Of a stretch of DNA of 64,000 bases, positions 1-8,694 are shown piece by piece. The notes under the pieces are model-generated. The model had not been told where the DNA came from. It saw only the letters and a program-made list of their open reading frames with translations, and did not search any database. The position numbers and the translations under genes were made by a program. Origin of the DNA: Candidatus Methanophagales archaeon (GTDB lineage Archaea > Halobacteriota > Syntropharchaeia > Alkanophagales > Methanospirareceae). Position 1 is the first letter of the stretch. The number at the start of each line of letters is the position of its first letter. The stretch lies in contig JANPRD010000002.1 of assembly GCA_024699715.1 (NCBI GenBank), forward strand, positions 62,001 to 126,000, in the 5' to 3' direction.

Positions 1-478
1 CGTTCGCAAGCACAATCTTGTTTTTCGCCACTCGCCCTCGCTCACGCAGAATAATCTTCAAAAGATTCACGGATGTGATTGTTTGGCTCGTGACTGCAAT
101 CGCACCTTCTCCTAATCTCTCACGCTTTGAGACAACCACAACACTCAAAATCTCCCCTCTCCGCTCCGCACGAGATGCCACACAAAACTCGTATGCCTTC
201 AACTTCTCCTTGTTCTTGAGGTAGTAGAACGAAGGCACAGGCGCAAAATCAACGCTGCCTCGCTCAAGCATCTCCGCAAGCATCGCTGGCGAACCCTCCA
301 CCACTTCAATTCCTCCTCTTCCTCTTTCGTTCTTCCCTTCATCCTCACTCACGCTCTCACTCACGCTCTGACCACCGCTAACAGCGACATTCATCGCACT
401 TTCTTCCTTCTTTAATTCCTGCTCCAAACGGAAATAAGGCAAGAAATTGTTCAGAAATCCGAATTTCCCTATCCTCAT
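1..478 (-). CDS. mqnA: Chorismate dehydratase MqnA (N-terminal part; runs off window start)
   Basis: First enzyme of the futalosine menaquinone route (chorismate to 3-enolpyruvylbenzoate). About 159 residues are visible, from ATG at 478. The start MRIGKFGFLNN matches the family opening MRIGxxxFLN, and the segments GSVDFAPVPSFYYLKN and VTSQTITSVNLLKIILRERG fit the substrate-binding fold of MqnA. It begins 1 nt after the mqnE stop, so the two form an operon on the minus strand. Between the first strand and the EVVEGSP segment there is a low-complexity insert rich in Ser, Glu and Gly that is not typical of the family. The C-terminus lies outside the window. Assignment rests on motif resemblance plus the mqnE neighbour. 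Confidence 0.82.
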   Translation of the reverse strand, partial: MRIGKFGFLNNFLPYFRLEQELKKEESAMNVAVSGGQSVSESVSEDEGKNERGRGGIEVVEGSPAMLAEMLERGSVDFAPVPSFYYLKNKEKLKAYEFCVASRAERRGEILSVVVVSKRERLGEGAIAVTSQTITSVNLLKIILRERGRVAKNKIVLAN

Positions 479-479
479 T

Positions 480-1580
480 TCAAGCAAACACCCTCAAAAT
501 ATTGTAGAAAGTGTCTCTTTCCGCTGGAATTTTCCCAGAAGCACGAATGATTCCCAGAATTTTTCTCACTGTAAGGTGAGTTGGAGATTTTGCACCTGCG
601 GAATGCGTGACCCTTTCGCCCATAATCGTCCCATCAATGTCGTTTGCACCGTAATTGAGAGCAATTTGCGTCAATTTCTCGCCGAGACCTATCCAATATG
701 CTCGCACACTCTTGAAATTCCTCAAAACTATTCTTGAAACCGCAATAGTCTTCAGAATGTCAATCGGATCTGCCTTTCTCAAGCCCCTTTCATATCCGAT
801 TCTTGTGTTTTCAGGGTGAAAAAGCAGTGGAATGAAAGAAATGAAGCCTTTTGTGCGATTCTGAAGGTTCCAAAGTTTGAATATATGCAAAGCCCTGTGC
901 CTGATTTGCTCAATATGCCCGAATAGCATCGTTGCGTTGCTTTTTATGCCTAATTTGTGAGCGATTTCCATGACTTTCAGCCATTTCTCCGCATTTGCCT
1001 TATTCGGACATATCATCTTGCGAATTTCATCAACAAGAATTTCAGCACCTCCGCCAGGCATCGCATCTAATCCCGCAGATTTCAGCCTTGAAAGCGTCTC
1101 TTTTATGCTCATTCGCTCCTTCTTTGCGATGAAATCCACCTCAACTGCGGTCAATGCCTTCACAACAACATTACGCTTCTTCATGCGTGCGAGCTCTTTT
1201 ATGCGTGAGAACATCTCCTCAAAATATTCAATACTCACCTCAGGATTAAGAGAGCCGACGATATGCAGTTCTGTGCCTCCTCGCCTTATTGCATCCTCCG
1301 CTTCCGCAAGAACCTCCTCAACGGTCATTAAATATGCATCGCTGTCTCCAGCATCTCGGTAGAAAGCACAAAGAGGACACTTCGCCACGCATACATTCGT
1401 GTAATTTATGTGCTTGTTCACTACAAATGTCACAATATTCCCCTCTCTACGATTTATTTTGTCTGCAATCTCTCCTAATTTGTGAATGTCCTCTTCAAAA
1501 AGCTTCTCTATCTTTCTCGGCGTCCATTTCTCCTCCGCATATTCCGCAATCTCCTCCTCTTCTCCTCCGTCCCCTTTCAT
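480..1580 (-). CDS. mqnE: Aminofutalosine synthase MqnE (radical SAM)
   Basis: Radical SAM enzyme that joins the MqnA product to SAM to make aminofutalosine for menaquinone synthesis. 366 aa. The N-terminal cluster motif is CVAKCPLCAF (CxxxCxxC). Further family signatures are NKHINYTNVC, MPGGGAEIL, MICPNKxNAEKWLKVM, SNATMLFGHIE and FIPLLFHPENT. I place the start at ATG 1580 (MKGDGG) rather than 1649, because the divergent radical SAM gene starts at 1616 and the extra residues are not family-like. CofH is the closest confusable family, but GGGAEI and the FHPxNT stretch, with mqnA immediately downstream, favour MqnE. Confidence 0.88.
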   Translation of the reverse strand: MKGDGGEEEEIAEYAEEKWTPRKIEKLFEEDIHKLGEIADKINRREGNIVTFVVNKHINYTNVCVAKCPLCAFYRDAGDSDAYLMTVEEVLAEAEDAIRRGGTELHIVGSLNPEVSIEYFEEMFSRIKELARMKKRNVVVKALTAVEVDFIAKKERMSIKETLSRLKSAGLDAMPGGGAEILVDEIRKMICPNKANAEKWLKVMEIAHKLGIKSNATMLFGHIEQIRHRALHIFKLWNLQNRTKGFISFIPLLFHPENTRIGYERGLRKADPIDILKTIAVSRIVLRNFKSVRAYWIGLGEKLTQIALNYGANDIDGTIMGERVTHSAGAKSPTHLTVRKILGIIRASGKIPAERDTFYNILRVFA

Positions 1581-1615
1581 CCTTGTTTTTTCTCTCTCAC
1601 ATTCAAATAAAAAAG

Positions 1616-2722
1616 ATGAAATTAGTTGAGCAGGCGTTTGCACTCGCACTCTTCGCTTGGCTTTCGGAGTGGAGACCCTTTCCGCTCTTGAAATGGCTCT
1701 CGCAAGCGAGGAAGGTGCTGAAGGCGGGCGCTGGCTTGCGTAAGATTTCGTGCTTCGGCGTGAATCCGCATATTGTTTGGGAAGTCACGAGGAGGTGCAA
1801 TCTGCGTTGCAAGCACTGCCACGCTTTCGGTGGAGAGCCTTCAAAGGAACTTTCAACGGAGGAAGCGAGAGAACTCATTCAAAAATTAAAGGAAACGGGC
1901 ATAAAAACACTCGTTTTCAGCGGTGGCGAGCCTCTAATGCGTAAAGACATCTTCACTCTCATCTCAGATGCAACTGAAAAGGACTTCAACATCTTCATTG
2001 CGACGAATGGCACGCTCATTTCAAGGGAAATTGCACGCATGTTGAGCGAATTTGATGTTGGTGTTGTCGTCGGTATTGATGCGTTAAGCGATGAAATCCA
2101 TGACGAATTGCGAGGCGTGAAAGGAGCGTTAAACGCAACGATGCGGGGGATTGAGAATTGTATGCATTACGACATCTATTTGCACTTCAATATCGTCGCT
2201 TCAAGGATGAATTTATGTGAAGTTCCTCGCATTATTGATTTTGGAAATGAGATTGGCGTGTTCTCTTATTTCATTTACAATTTTGTTCCTGCGGGTAGAG
2301 GCGCAAAGATTGCTGAAAATGCACTCTGCGAGGACGAATTTAACGAACTTCTTCGTGTTTTAGCGGAGAAGCAGCGTCATTCTCGTGGAATCATCATTCC
2401 AGTGGCGGCACCCGAATATTTTGCGTTCCTTTTGAGGCGTAAGGGCGTTCAGGGTGAGAGAGGCGAGAGAGTGGCGAGATTTCTCGGCAGATTCTTCAGC
2501 GGATGCCTCGCATGTGAGGGCGGAATGCTCTACATTAAGCCTGACGGTGAGCTTTGGAGATGCCCTTTTCTTGCTCGCAGCGTCGGAAATGTGCTTCGTG
2601 ACGATGTCTCTGCGTTGCTTCGTGCATTGAGAAATCTTAAAGTTAAGAGGTGCGTGTCTTGCATTTATCGTTATGTGTGCGGAGGATGCGAGGCGAGGGG
2701 GAAATGCATGCTTCGGATGTGA
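1616..2722 (+). CDS. Radical SAM/SPASM protein, AhbC/AhbD/NirJ type (probable heme synthesis)
   Basis: 368 aa. A hydrophobic N-terminal stretch is followed by the radical SAM motif CNLRCKHC, then FSGGEPL and ATNGTLI, and a C-terminal SPASM Cys set (CLACEGGM, RCPF, RCVSCIYRYVCGGCEARGKC). This architecture matches the siroheme-route enzymes AhbC (deacetylase) and AhbD (heme synthase) and denitrifier NirJ. A second paralogue follows with a 19-nt overlap, as expected for an ahbC-ahbD pair, but I cannot tell which is which. Peptide-modifying SPASM enzymes are an alternative. It is divergent from mqnE with only 35 nt between starts, so promoters must overlap. The start ATG 1616 is in frame with a longer open frame that overlaps mqnE. 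Confidence 0.72.
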   Translation: MKLVEQAFALALFAWLSEWRPFPLLKWLSQARKVLKAGAGLRKISCFGVNPHIVWEVTRRCNLRCKHCHAFGGEPSKELSTEEARELIQKLKETGIKTLVFSGGEPLMRKDIFTLISDATEKDFNIFIATNGTLISREIARMLSEFDVGVVVGIDALSDEIHDELRGVKGALNATMRGIENCMHYDIYLHFNIVASRMNLCEVPRIIDFGNEIGVFSYFIYNFVPAGRGAKIAENALCEDEFNELLRVLAEKQRHSRGIIIPVAAPEYFAFLLRRKGVQGERGERVARFLGRFFSGCLACEGGMLYIKPDGELWRCPFLARSVGNVLRDDVSALLRALRNLKVKRCVSCIYRYVCGGCEARGKCMLRM

Positions 2723-3930
2723 ATAGGGCGTTTTCGTCAGCTGCAGTGGAGGGAGAGGAAGCAGTAGCGGAGAGAGAGGAGGCAGCAGCGGAAGGAGCGG
2801 AAGTGGCTGCTGAGAAAGCGGCGCAGCAGGAATCGCAGGATTACGAGGCGTTAAGAGCGTGGTTTGAGGCACACAAAGATGAAATATTTGCGAATGACAC
2901 CGTAGGCACGGGATGTTTCTCATACCAGCCGGGAGAAGTTGTGCTTGCGGTGACGAAGCGATGCAATTTGTGGTGCAAGCACTGCTCAATCAGCGATTTT
3001 CCAGAGGAAGAACTCTCAACAGAGGAGTGCAAGGCGGTGATTGAGGATGCTGCGAAAATTGGTAAGGTGAAATTCGCATTCACGGGCGGAGAGCCTCTCT
3101 TGCGAGAAGACATTTACGAGTTGATTGAGTATGCTGCCTCGTTTGACATGCAAGTTGTCATGGCAACGAATGGCACGCTCATCACTGAGGATGTCGCCAA
3201 AAAGCTGAAGAAGGCGGGACTTGAGCGTGCAGCAATAAGCATAGACGGCATAGGCTCATTCCACGACGAATTCAGGGGCGTTGAAGGTGCTTTCGCAAGA
3301 ACACTGCGAGGCATCCGCTCATGCAAGAAAGTTGGGCTTGCTTTCCAGCTATTCACAACCGTCTCTCGCTTGAACTACGGTGAAATACCGAAAATCATAC
3401 GAATGGCATCACGCTTGAACGCATTCCGCATTTACCTCATTTACCTCATCGCAGTGGGTCGTGGCAGGAAAATCTCAGATGCTTGCCTCTCCGCAGAGCA
3501 AAACCTTCAATTCTTTGAATTTCTGTTGAGAACGCAACCCAAAACGAAAGTCTGGCTGAAACCGATATGCAACCCGCAGTTCTGGGCTTTCCTGCGAGAA
3601 CGAAACATCGTTGACGATGCTCTCTGCGAGAAATTCGTGGGATGCACCGCAGGCATCACTCGCTTTCACATATTCCCAAACGGCGATGTCGCTCCATGCG
3701 CATATTTACCATTAAAGGTCGGAAATGTGAAAGATGCACGCTTTTTGGAAATTGCGAGGAACGCAAAGGAATTCAGGGAATTGCGAGCGAGAAATGTGAA
3801 GGGTCGCTGTTCAGAATGCAAATACCGAGAAATATGCGGAGGATGCCGCTCAAGAGCTTTCGCAGTTAAAGGCGATTTCCTCGCTGAAGACCCCGTTTGC
3901 CCACTGCACATAAATTCAACGGAAAGATGA
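2704..3930 (+). CDS. Radical SAM/SPASM protein, second AhbC/AhbD/NirJ-type paralogue
   Basis: 408 aa from ATG 2704, which has a strong GAGGGG ribosome-binding site just upstream and overlaps the preceding gene's end. Residues 10-50 are a low-complexity Glu/Ala-rich segment (VEGEEAVAEREEAAAEG) not expected in the family. The radical SAM motif CNLWCKHC, then FTGGEPLL, ATNGTLI and SIDG follow, with a SPASM domain at the end (GRCSECKYREICGGCRSRAF and a final CPLH). It is probably the partner of the preceding enzyme in the siroheme-to-heme route. That role is inferred from the paired arrangement. The downstream methyltransferase starts 1 nt after its stop. Confidence 0.72.
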   Translation: MHASDVNRAFSSAAVEGEEAVAEREEAAAEGAEVAAEKAAQQESQDYEALRAWFEAHKDEIFANDTVGTGCFSYQPGEVVLAVTKRCNLWCKHCSISDFPEEELSTEECKAVIEDAAKIGKVKFAFTGGEPLLREDIYELIEYAASFDMQVVMATNGTLITEDVAKKLKKAGLERAAISIDGIGSFHDEFRGVEGAFARTLRGIRSCKKVGLAFQLFTTVSRLNYGEIPKIIRMASRLNAFRIYLIYLIAVGRGRKISDACLSAEQNLQFFEFLLRTQPKTKVWLKPICNPQFWAFLRERNIVDDALCEKFVGCTAGITRFHIFPNGDVAPCAYLPLKVGNVKDARFLEIARNAKEFRELRARNVKGRCSECKYREICGGCRSRAFAVKGDFLAEDPVCPLHINSTER

Positions 3931-3931
3931 A

Positions 3932-4948
3932 ATGAGATTTGAGCAGATGATTGACAGGATAATAGAAGGAGATTGCATTGAACTCATAAAGAAAATACCT
4001 TCAAAAAGCATAGATTTGGTTATAACATCGCCACCTTACTACAAACAACGGGACTGGATGGGAATAGGGAACGAAGAAACGCCTGAAGCGTATCTTGAGA
4101 AGATTTTAGGAGTTTTTCATGAGTGCGTTCGTGTGACTAAGGACACAGGCTCAATCATTTTCAATCTCGGAGACAAATATCACGAAGGAAGCTTGCTTTT
4201 AATTCCTTATCGTTTCGCTATTGAGGCGCTGCGAAGGGAGAAAGTTAAACTCATAAACACGATAACATGGGTGAAAACGAATCCAACACCTCGTCAATTC
4301 AAGCGAAGACTCGTCCAAAGCACAGAACCCTTCTTCCATTTCGTCAAATCAGATAATTACAAGTTCAACTTGCATTCTTTTATGAGCGGAGAGGAGGCGA
4401 GGACAGAAAGGAAAAGAAGGATGAAAAACATAGGGCAACGGTATTTCAAGCTAATAGAGGAAGCACCTTTAAGCGAATATGAGAAGGAAATGGCGAGAGA
4501 AGAGCTGAAAAAGGTCATAGAAGAGGTGAAAGAAGGCAAAATAAAGGAGTTTCGCATGAAAATTCGTGGCATTCACGCACCCGCATTCGGCGGTCAAGAG
4601 GGCGGTCGCAAGATTCAAATGGAAAAGCAAGGCTTCACAATCATAAGAATTCACGGGAATAGCATGAAAAGAGATGTGATTGAGTGCGCAGTTGAGACGC
4701 TTAAAGGCTGTCCTCATCCCGCAGTATTCCCTGAATTCATCGTTAGAGAGCTAATTAAGCTCACTACTGACGAGGGAGATATTGTATTAGACCCCTTTAT
4801 GGGTTCTGGAACAGTCGCAGTAGCAGCAAAGAAGCTGAAAAGGAGATTTATTGGATTTGAAATAAATCCTGAATACTGCAAATATGCTGAAGAACGCTTG
4901 AAATCGGTGGAAAATGCCAGTCAGAAAGCACTCTTTGAGTGCTCCTGA
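3932..4948 (+). CDS. DNA methyltransferase, beta-class N4-cytosine/N6-adenine type
   Basis: 338 aa. The catalytic motif TSPPYY lies near residue 32 and the SAM-binding motif DPFMGSGT near residue 290, an order that defines beta-class amino-methyltransferases. TSPPY more often marks N4-cytosine enzymes. The central 130 residues (target recognition) are Lys/Glu rich. No restriction endonuclease gene is adjacent, so it may be an orphan methylase. It directly abuts the radical SAM gene. After the TGA stop the same frame stays open for 48 more codons (see separate entry), so this stop may be premature. Confidence 0.85.
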   Translation: MRFEQMIDRIIEGDCIELIKKIPSKSIDLVITSPPYYKQRDWMGIGNEETPEAYLEKILGVFHECVRVTKDTGSIIFNLGDKYHEGSLLLIPYRFAIEALRREKVKLINTITWVKTNPTPRQFKRRLVQSTEPFFHFVKSDNYKFNLHSFMSGEEARTERKRRMKNIGQRYFKLIEEAPLSEYEKEMAREELKKVIEEVKEGKIKEFRMKIRGIHAPAFGGQEGGRKIQMEKQGFTIIRIHGNSMKRDVIECAVETLKGCPHPAVFPEFIVRELIKLTTDEGDIVLDPFMGSGTVAVAAKKLKRRFIGFEINPEYCKYAEERLKSVENASQKALFECS

Positions 4949-5095
4949 AAAGTTGAAGATTTAGCTCTGCTGGCGAGCAGGCGCAATCGGAGTGTTGAAG
5001 TGCTGGACCTCAAGAAAGGCAAGAGTGAAGGAGGAGCATTGGAAGCGTGGGAAAGCATTCTCAAATTGAAAAAAGGAAAAGACATATCTAATTGA
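4949..5095 (+). other. In-frame open extension after the methyltransferase stop
   Basis: From the first codon after the TGA at 4946-4948 the methyltransferase frame stays open for 48 codons to a TGA at 5093. The translation looks protein-like (VEDLALLASRRNRSVEVLDL, then an ALEAWESILKLKKG tail). There is no ATG, GTG or ribosome-binding site to start it independently. It could be the true C-terminus of the methyltransferase behind a point-mutated stop, a small antitoxin-like remnant, or chance. Confidence 0.35.
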
Positions 5096-5110
5096 TTAAA
5101 ATTTTGGGAG

Positions 5111-5686
5111 ATGAGCGAAGAGGAGGTATCTCTGCCCTCGGCGGAGACCGCAATCGTCGTTGTGGACATGCAGAAGGACTTTTGCTATGAAAAAGGTGCA
5201 TTATTCATCGGAAAATCAGCAAAGGAAATCATTCCAAGAGTGAGGAAACTGCTTGAAAGGGCATCTTCGGCTGGAATTCTCACGATTTTCACGCAAGATT
5301 GGCATGAAGAGGACGATGAAGAGTTCAATTTATGGCAGAAGCACTGCGTTAAGCAAAGCGAAGGTGCGGAAATCGTGAATGAACTCGCAAATTTCGCAGA
5401 GAAATCTGAGATTGTGAGGAAGCATCGCTATAGTGCATTTTTTCAGACAGATTTAGAGGAGATTTTGCGCAAGAAGGGCATAAAGACGCTTGTGATTGTG
5501 GGCGTAGCAACGAATATATGCGTAATGCATACTGCAAGTGATGCGTTCATGCGGGGTTTCAGCGTTGTCGTTCCTCCTGATTGCACCGCAACAGTCGGAG
5601 AATATGAGCAAAATTACGCATTGTATCACATTGAGAAGGTATTGTGCGGGAAAGTTCTGCCTTCGGATAGAATATTCTTCACTTAA
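5111..5686 (+). CDS. Isochorismatase-family cysteine hydrolase, nicotinamidase-like
   Basis: 191 aa. The Asp-Lys-Cys triad of the family is visible: D in IVVVDMQKDF, K in VRKHRYSAF and C in VATNICVMHTA. The stretch FTQDWHEEDDEEF then LWQKHCVKQSEGAEI resembles the nicotinamidase metal site and WPxHC motif. PncA-type nicotinamidase (nicotinamide to nicotinate, NAD salvage) is the best guess, but the second metal-binding His of canonical PncA is not clear. It stands alone between the methyltransferase and convergent bud32. Confidence 0.75.
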   Translation: MSEEEVSLPSAETAIVVVDMQKDFCYEKGALFIGKSAKEIIPRVRKLLERASSAGILTIFTQDWHEEDDEEFNLWQKHCVKQSEGAEIVNELANFAEKSEIVRKHRYSAFFQTDLEEILRKKGIKTLVIVGVATNICVMHTASDAFMRGFSVVVPPDCTATVGEYEQNYALYHIEKVLCGKVLPSDRIFFT

Positions 5687-5824
5687 TCTGCGTCTCTGCG
5701 TCAGCAGGCGCTTCTGCCCCTCTAACCTATGCTCCGCCCTTCCCCTTTCTCCTCGCCCCTCTCCACTCTCTACGCTCCCTACACTCTCTACACGCTCTAC
5801 GCTCTCTGCGCTCCTCTGAGCTCT

Positions 5825-6424
5825 TTACGCTCCTCTTCGCTCTACGAACCTGCCTCTGCGCTCAATCTCCTCGGCACGCCTCAGAACGGCATCAGCATCA
5901 GCGAAGAAGCGCTTGTAGCCTCGCACGAAAGCACGCTTCAGCTCGCTCTCTCTCTCAGTATGCGAGGCACGAAGGCACTGAAAGAAGACATGCACATCCA
6001 CTCCACGAGCCTCTGTGCTTGAATCGTAGAAGGAAAGACCGAAATCAATCAGATAAATTCTGTTGTCGTCGCCAATAATCACATTTGAAGTTGTCAAATC
6101 TCCATGAATTATGCCTGCTTTGTGCAATTTTGCCATCATCTCACCTATTTTCTCGCTCAATTCTTCGTTAAGAGCATCACGAGCAAGCCTTCCTTTTATC
6201 CTCTCCATCACAATCTCATAATCATTAACATCAAAAATGATTGGCGTAGGCACGCCATTCCTCCGAGCTTCTGAAATGATTTTCGCCTCCGTTTTCGTGC
6301 GCTCTCGCCTCAAACGCTCGTCTAACGCACTCAGCCGATACTTCTTCGGTATCCTGCGTTTGATAACAACATCTTCCCTTATCTCAACAACCGCCTCAGC
6401 ACAGCGAATGAGCATTTCCGACAC
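5825..6424 (-). CDS. bud32: KEOPS complex kinase Bud32
   Basis: 199 aa atypical protein kinase of the KEOPS complex, which makes t6A37 in tRNA. Visible motifs are VIKRRIPKKYR (ATP Lys region), LRRERTKTEAKII, the catalytic loop IIHGDLTTSNVII and the metal motif YLIDFGLSF. It is a free-standing protein; the Kae1 partner is not in the window. TsaC/Sua5, which supplies the activated threonyl group, is at 35 kb. It lies 36 nt downstream of the UPF0282 gene on the same strand. Confidence 0.92.
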   Translation of the reverse strand: MSEMLIRCAEAVVEIREDVVIKRRIPKKYRLSALDERLRRERTKTEAKIISEARRNGVPTPIIFDVNDYEIVMERIKGRLARDALNEELSEKIGEMMAKLHKAGIIHGDLTTSNVIIGDDNRIYLIDFGLSFYDSSTEARGVDVHVFFQCLRASHTERESELKRAFVRGYKRFFADADAVLRRAEEIERRGRFVERRGA

Positions 6425-6460
6425 ACACGCTCACACACGCAAAAACGCTCCCTCTACCGC

Positions 6461-7345
6461 TTACCGCCGCTGCTCCGCCGGCTCCGCAGCATAAAGTTCC
6501 TTCCTGCGAGCCTCAAGCATTTCAATCTTGCGACCTGCGAATTCCGCCGCCGTGCTCACGGTGGCGTTCCTTTCGGATGCATGCTCGTAAACTTCAGCGA
6601 TGCGCTCCTTGTAGTTTAAGTCACGAAGAGTGTGATGGTCAATCACAACCGTCGGCGTCACATCAACAATACGCTTTAAATTCTCAACAGAAAGCTCTAA
6701 ACTCCTCTTTGAGTAGCGAAAACCGAGCATGTAGGTCATAGGACCGTCAATAAAAACTATATCTGGCGCTTCTTTCAGCACAAATTCCACCTGTTCTTCC
6801 ACCGAAGGGCCCTCTACATCGCTTGTATGCACGAATTTTTCGCCTCCGCACGCAACGCAAACCTCAACAACAAATCCCAACCTTGAATTCGTGCCGTGAA
6901 AGACCGCATTTGAGAACTTTATCGTTGTTGAGCGGTGCTTGAACTCACGACCGTCAGCGATTTCAAGCGACTTCGGCAGCCCTTTCAACTGCTCAATGAA
7001 GAAAGAAGCCCGCTCCTCCTGACTTTTGTTTATGTTTTCGGTGGGATGCTTCACATAAACGACCTTATCCTTGTAAATTTCGGGCTTTTGAGGGTCGTGG
7101 TGGTCGTAGTGGTAATGCGTCACAACAAGAACATCCGCTTCCCTCGCCTCTCTCTCTATCTCCGCCCAAAGCTCTCGCATCCTCGCCTCTTCCTTCGGAT
7201 GCGGTCGCAGTCCATATCTCAGAGGAGCAAGCGAAACACCCGCATCTATTAACACACGCAAGTCATCCGTCTCAACGAGCGTCGCCATTGAACGCACTCC
7301 AAAACTGTCAAACGCAAGCGGCTTCACCTCAAGCACATCCCTCAC
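6461..7345 (-). CDS. UPF0282-family metallo-beta-lactamase-fold protein
   Basis: 294 aa. The MBL metal motif THYHYDHHDP is near residue 95, followed by FHGTNSRLGF, VHTSDVEGP and VVIDHHTLRD, all matching the archaeal UPF0282 family. The biochemical role of that family is unknown to me. It precedes bud32 and is divergent from the yjbQ-like gene. The C-terminal end is enriched in Ala and Glu. Confidence 0.8.
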   Translation of the reverse strand: MRDVLEVKPLAFDSFGVRSMATLVETDDLRVLIDAGVSLAPLRYGLRPHPKEEARMRELWAEIEREAREADVLVVTHYHYDHHDPQKPEIYKDKVVYVKHPTENINKSQEERASFFIEQLKGLPKSLEIADGREFKHRSTTIKFSNAVFHGTNSRLGFVVEVCVACGGEKFVHTSDVEGPSVEEQVEFVLKEAPDIVFIDGPMTYMLGFRYSKRSLELSVENLKRIVDVTPTVVIDHHTLRDLNYKERIAEVYEHASERNATVSTAAEFAGRKIEMLEARRKELYAAEPAEQRR

Positions 7346-7468
7346 CCTTCCTCACACTTCCTTATGCTTAACTCTCTTCAGCAATATTATTCCTTCACGG
7401 TAACCGACGGGTTTAAGAGCGGAAGAAGAAAATTAAGGAAAAGGGAGAAGGAGGGAGGCGAAAGAGGA

Positions 7469-7888
7469 ATGGCGGTAGTCACGAAGGAGTTGCACATTCA
7501 AACGAGAGGGGAGGTTGAAATTGTTGACATTACGGAGCGAGTGAATGAAGCGTTGCGAGACAGCGGCATTGAGAACGGCATCGTAACCGTTTTCGTGCCT
7601 GGGTCCACTGCCGCAATTACGACAATTGAGTATGAGCCCGGGCTTTTGAAGGATTTCCCAGCGGCGCTTGAAAGGCTCTTCCCCAAAGACATCCATTACG
7701 AGCATGAGCTCAGATGGCACGACGGCAACGGACACTCGCATGTTCGTGCCTCTTTTCTCGGTGCTTCGCTCACTGTTCCATTCAGAGCGAAGAGAATGCT
7801 TCTCGGCACTTGGCAACAGCTCGTCTTTGTGGAACTTGACAACAAGCCTCGCTCACGAAGGGTCATTCTTCAAATCATCGGCGAATAG
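7469..7888 (+). CDS. YjbQ-family (UPF0047) protein
   Basis: 139 aa. The family pattern GIVTVFVPGSTAAITTIEYEPGL, then HEHELRWHDGNGHSHVRASFLG, PF and a final SRRVILQIIGE is complete. YjbQ homologues show weak thiamine-phosphate synthase activity; the physiological role is uncertain. I chose ATG 7469 (after AAAGAGG) over the longer frame from 7364, because the upstream residues are basic low-complexity and absent from the family. Confidence 0.88.
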   Translation: MAVVTKELHIQTRGEVEIVDITERVNEALRDSGIENGIVTVFVPGSTAAITTIEYEPGLLKDFPAALERLFPKDIHYEHELRWHDGNGHSHVRASFLGASLTVPFRAKRMLLGTWQQLVFVELDNKPRSRRVILQIIGE

Positions 7889-7925
7889 CAGAGAAAGCAG
7901 TGCGGAAGCGAGCGAAAGCGTCAGT

Positions 7926-8612
7926 TCAAGGCAAAATTTCAGTGCATTCCACATGCTCACCGAGCAGCACTTTCTCCAATCTCTCCCGCCTTTTACCATT
8001 TACAATTATGCATCTCATCCTATTCTCCGCAAGAAATCTCGGCAACTCCGCATCAACACACCCTAAAAATCCCCTCTTAATCATATCTCTTGCATGAATT
8101 CTATGAATTATGCGTCCTTTATCGTCGTAAATGCCATCAACATCCGTTATTTTTATGATTTTCCGCTCTCCAAGCTTCTTCGCAACAAACGCAGCAATCG
8201 TGTCTGAGGAGACATCCCAAGAGTGCTTCAGCTCGTCTTCCTCTCGCAAGAGATTGAAAGGCAAGAAGACGACGCAGGTGCCGCCTCCCGCTTTCTCCGC
8301 TCCTCTTTCAGTGTGAGAAATTTCCTCCAAACGCTCAACCAGCGGAACTTCAACGCCGTCAGTGAGGAAGAATGCGTATTGATGCATCGCAAGAATGGAC
8401 ATCCAGTGCGAAGCTTCATCTGAAATTCCAGCGGAAGATGAAATTTTCCTGATGAAATCTGCGAAAGGTCCGCCTCCTGGCACCACAACGATGCTTAATC
8501 CCCGCTCTGCTGCGAAATCACGCAGAAAACGCAATATGCTTCTGCCCTCTTTGAAAAGGCTACCTCCTAATTTCACAACAGACATGCTCATCGCAACGCT
8601 CACGGCGACCAT
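7926..8612 (-). CDS. Amino acid kinase-superfamily protein (possible MfnE-like)
   Basis: 228 aa. The N-terminal VVKLGGSLF and VVPGGGPFADFIRK motifs and the later IIKITDVDGIYDDKGRI are hallmarks of the amino acid kinase fold. The AMHQYAFFLTDG stretch resembles MfnE, the kinase that phosphorylates the furan precursor of methanofuran. A methanofuran role fits the fwdF and mtd genes in this window, but it is inferred. Three start codons are possible (8612, 8591, 8585); 8612 has an AGGGCGG site upstream. Confidence 0.62.
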   Translation of the reverse strand: MVAVSVAMSMSVVKLGGSLFKEGRSILRFLRDFAAERGLSIVVVPGGGPFADFIRKISSSAGISDEASHWMSILAMHQYAFFLTDGVEVPLVERLEEISHTERGAEKAGGGTCVVFLPFNLLREEDELKHSWDVSSDTIAAFVAKKLGERKIIKITDVDGIYDDKGRIIHRIHARDMIKRGFLGCVDAELPRFLAENRMRCIIVNGKRRERLEKVLLGEHVECTEILP

Positions 8613-8694
8613 GCCGCCCTGGGGAAGAACTGATAAATTAAGATAAAATAGGAAAGATGTTTTCGGTTTTAATTAATAACATCTTCGCATTCGC

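Noticed and set aside
480-1580. CofH (F420 synthesis) instead of MqnE
   Set aside because: The GGGAEI and FHPENT-type motifs and the adjacent mqnA gene fit MqnE better.
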